A DNA stretch of 7,075 bases from positions 1 to 7,075 of the forward strand of contig JAFZRG010000066.1 in assembly GCA_017619985.1 (NCBI GenBank), written 5' to 3'. The notes under the pieces were generated by a model. It made no database searches. It was not told where the DNA came from and saw only the letters and a list, made by a program, of their open reading frames with translations. Positions within the stretch are counted from its first letter, which is position 1. Each line of letters begins with the position of its first letter. Below, in pieces: positions 5,449 through 7,075 of the stretch. The translations under genes and the position numbers were made by a program. This DNA is from Bacillota bacterium. GTDB taxonomy: Bacteria; Bacillota; Clostridia; Peptostreptococcales; Anaerovoracaceae.

Positions 5449-6336
5449 ATGGACACAGAAAAATGCAAAGCCCTTCTGACCGTACTGGATACGGGCAACC
5501 TGTCCGCGGCTGCTGATCTCCTCGGTTATACTCCCTCCGGCATCTCCCGTATGATGTCGGCGCTGGAAGACGAGACCGGCTTTCCTCTGCTGACACGCGG
5601 GAGAAACGGGGTCACGCCGACGCCCGAATGCCTGCGGCTGCTGCCGGCCATCCGGGACATGGCGCGGACCGGGCAGCTGTTCGAAGAAAAGGCAGCTGCG
5701 CTGCGCGGCGTGGAAACGGGCAAAGTCCGCATAGGCTGCGCTTACGTGTATTATTACGACTGGCTCGCCCGCGTGATCGCGTCGTTTGTCAAACTGCATC
5801 CCGGGATCGAAGTCGAGATCCTGCAGGGTTACAGTACCCGGCTCTGCCAGGCCGTCGCGGATCACGAGGCGGATTTCGTGATCGCGAGCAGAAGAGAAGG
5901 CGCGTTCGACTTTATCCCGCTGCTCCGGGATCCCCTGGTGGCTGTCGTTCCTCCGGGTCATCCGGCGGTGAAGCGCGGCATGTACGCCATGAAGGATTTC
6001 GAAAAGGAAAGCTTTATCGGAAGGTCGCCGATGCAGGGGACGGACAACGACCGGGCGTTCTCCGAGCTGGGCATACAGCCGAACATCCGCCACAGGGCCG
6101 TCGATGAGCGGGCGTGCCTGTTCCTGGTCTCGGCCGGTCTCGGCGTGACCCTCGACAACCGCATCATCGAACAGGAGCTGGATACGCAGGACGTCCGCCT
6201 TATCCCGACAGATCCGGAGTGGATCGTGGAGATCGGCATCGCCCTGCCGGTGAAAGAGGAACGGTCCCCGGCGGCCGCCAAATTCGCGGCATTTGCGAAA
6301 GCCTGTCTGGAAGACCCGGACATTGTGATAGAATAG
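5449..6336 (+). CDS. LysR-type transcriptional regulator
   Basis: This 295-residue protein is a LysR-family DNA-binding regulator of normal length. The winged helix-turn-helix lies at about 4-63: the segment GNLSAAADLLGYTPSGISRMMSALE (16-40) holds the recognition helix, and FPLLTRGRNGVTPT (45-58) forms the wing. A linker helix runs to about residue 90. The effector-binding domain starts near GKVRIGCAYVYYYDWL (91-106) and continues to about 285, with the typical LVAVVPPGHP (163-172) and VSAGLGVTLDNRI (227-239) segments. The inducer is unknown. AAAGGAG (5433-5439) lies nine bases before the ATG. The gene is divergent from the EamA transporter with a T-N11-A dyad between them, so this transporter is the probable target. 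Its last codons may contain a promoter for coaBC, 41 bases downstream. Confidence 0.95.
   Translation: MDTEKCKALLTVLDTGNLSAAADLLGYTPSGISRMMSALEDETGFPLLTRGRNGVTPTPECLRLLPAIRDMARTGQLFEEKAAALRGVETGKVRIGCAYVYYYDWLARVIASFVKLHPGIEVEILQGYSTRLCQAVADHEADFVIASRREGAFDFIPLLRDPLVAVVPPGHPAVKRGMYAMKDFEKESFIGRSPMQGTDNDRAFSELGIQPNIRHRAVDERACLFLVSAGLGVTLDNRIIEQELDTQDVRLIPTDPEWIVEIGIALPVKEERSPAAAKFAAFAKACLEDPDIVIE
6326..6334 (+). promoter_or_regulatory. Possible extended -10 promoter for coaBC
   Basis: TGATAGAAT provides a TG-N extension and TAGAAT (five of six), ending within the regulator's TAG stop codon. No convincing -35 is present (6306-6311 reads TCTGGA). The 12 bases TGTGATAGAATA (6324-6335) differ at only one base from the surE promoter segment at 2300-2311. 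It would let coaBC be expressed independently of the regulator; co-transcription remains possible, as no terminator separates them. Confidence 0.35.
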
Positions 6337-6377
6337 TGTCGAAGCATCCCGTAGAAGAACGAAGGAGGAATTGCTCC

Positions 6378-7075
6378 ATGGAATCGAAATGTATCCTGGT
6401 CGGAGTGTCCGGCGGCATCGCGGCATACAAGACGTGCGAACTCGTATCGAGCCTGAAGAAGGCCGGCCACGACGTCCACGTGCTGATGACCGCGAACGCG
6501 CAGAAATTCGTCGGCCCACTGACGTTCCAGACGCTGTCCGGCAACCGCGTCGTGACGGATCTGTTCTCACTGGACGAGAACCCGGAAGTGCACCATATCG
6601 CGCTGGCGAAGAAGGCGAACGTGTTCGTGATCGCGCCGGCGACCGCCAACGTGATCGCAAAGGCTGCGCACGGCATCGCGGACGACATGCTGACGGCCAC
6701 GTTCCTGGCTGCGACCTGCGAAAAGCTCGTCGTGCCCGCCATGAACACGCACATGCTGGAGAATCCGGCTACGCAGGAAAATATCGAAACGCTGCGGCGC
6801 CGCGGCATGCACATCCTGGAGAGCGATTCCGGCTATCTGGCCTGCGGCGACACCGGCAAAGGCCGCATGCCCGAGGCGTCCGTCATCTACGACGCGGTCT
6901 GCAGTCTGCTCGAGTCCGATCGCTGGCTGACGGGCAAAAAGATCATCGTGACCGCGGGACCGACCCGCGAATCCCTGGATCCGGTGCGCTTCATCACGAA
7001 CCACTCCAGCGGCAAGATGGGCTACGCGCTGGCGAGAGCCGCGCGCGACCTCGGCGCGCAGGTCACATTGGTGAC
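6378..7075 (+). CDS. coaBC: Bifunctional phosphopantothenoylcysteine decarboxylase/phosphopantothenate-cysteine ligase CoaBC (3' truncated by window)
   Basis: CoaBC makes 4'-phosphopantetheine for coenzyme A synthesis: the CoaB part joins cysteine to 4'-phosphopantothenate and the FMN-dependent CoaC part decarboxylates the product. The visible 232 residues hold the whole CoaC domain and the start of CoaB. CoaC landmarks are GVSGGIAAYK (9-18), H73 in HHIALAKKAN (the catalytic histidine position), APATAN (86-91), the PAMN motif with N123 (120-123), and the substrate-binding flap with C156 in GYLACGDTGKGRM (152-164). CoaB begins near GKKIIVTAGPTRE (186-198) and continues through DPVRFITNHSSGKMG (201-215), the conserved nucleotide-binding start. 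The frame is still open at the right edge; full-length proteins have about 400 residues. The start is set by AAGGAGG (6362-6368), nine bases before the ATG. It probably supplies an essential housekeeping step unrelated to the regulator upstream. Confidence 0.96.
   Translation, partial: MESKCILVGVSGGIAAYKTCELVSSLKKAGHDVHVLMTANAQKFVGPLTFQTLSGNRVVTDLFSLDENPEVHHIALAKKANVFVIAPATANVIAKAAHGIADDMLTATFLAATCEKLVVPAMNTHMLENPATQENIETLRRRGMHILESDSGYLACGDTGKGRMPEASVIYDAVCSLLESDRWLTGKKIIVTAGPTRESLDPVRFITNHSSGKMGYALARAARDLGAQVTLV

Noticed and set aside
4409..5596. 395-residue minus-strand frame overlapping the transporter and the regulator's start
   Set aside because: It runs through terminators, promoters and both divergent genes in a different frame and has arginine/proline-rich shadow composition.
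5431..6660. 409-residue minus-strand frame opposite the LysR-type regulator and coaBC
   Set aside because: It is antisense to two well-recognised genes and spans their junction; no motif is recognisable.
1..7075. CRISPR array, insertion sequence, toxin-antitoxin, defence island or tRNA
   Set aside because: No direct repeat arrays, terminal inverted repeats, transposase or integrase motifs, small paired genes or tRNA-like folds were found. The gene order looks like ordinary chromosomal DNA apart from the repair pair.

Overview
The window looks like chromosomal DNA of a GC-rich member of the Firmicutes, most likely an anaerobic clostridial lineage. The reasons are strong AGGAGG-type ribosome binding sites, sigma-A-like promoters, a clostridial-type thiolase, a radical SAM protein, and an operator that fits the Gram-positive (DinR-type) LexA box. 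All the genes are intact and there is no sign of a mobile element, phage, CRISPR array, tRNA or rRNA. No gene-free stretch exceeds about 105 bases.

Left part (1-2342): two minus-strand genes two bases apart encode a radical SAM protein with a C-terminal helix-hairpin-helix region (TIGR03916 type) and its usual partner, a DUF4130/TIGR03915 protein. Both families are predicted to act in DNA repair or modification, but their reaction is not established. The 87-base gap separating this operon from surE holds promoters in both directions and a perfect 12-base palindrome, GAACATATGTTC. That palindrome fits the Firmicutes SOS operator and lies over the operon's -35 region and spacer. This is the most interesting signal here, because it links a poorly understood repair pair to DNA-damage control. 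At positions 3-98 there may be the 3' end of another plus-strand gene.

Middle (2343-4496): surE (a nucleoside monophosphate phosphatase) is followed by a stand-alone acetyl-CoA acetyltransferase gene with a near-consensus promoter, a strong ribosome binding site, highly biased codons and two tandem terminators. These features mark it as a strongly expressed, single-gene unit of central carbon metabolism (butyrate/acetoacetyl-CoA type). A 16-base GC-rich palindrome lies between the surE stop codon and its promoter.

Right part (4474-7075): an EamA/DMT-family membrane transporter (minus strand) diverges from a LysR-type regulator (plus strand). The gap holds promoters for both and a T-N11-A dyad, CTTTGA-N7-TCAAAG. 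The dyad is centred about 65 bases upstream of the predicted transporter start and just downstream of the regulator's -10 box, the usual layout for activation of the neighbour plus autorepression. After the regulator comes coaBC (coenzyme A biosynthesis), cut off by the window edge early in its CoaB domain; a weak extended -10 promoter may lie over the regulator's stop codon.
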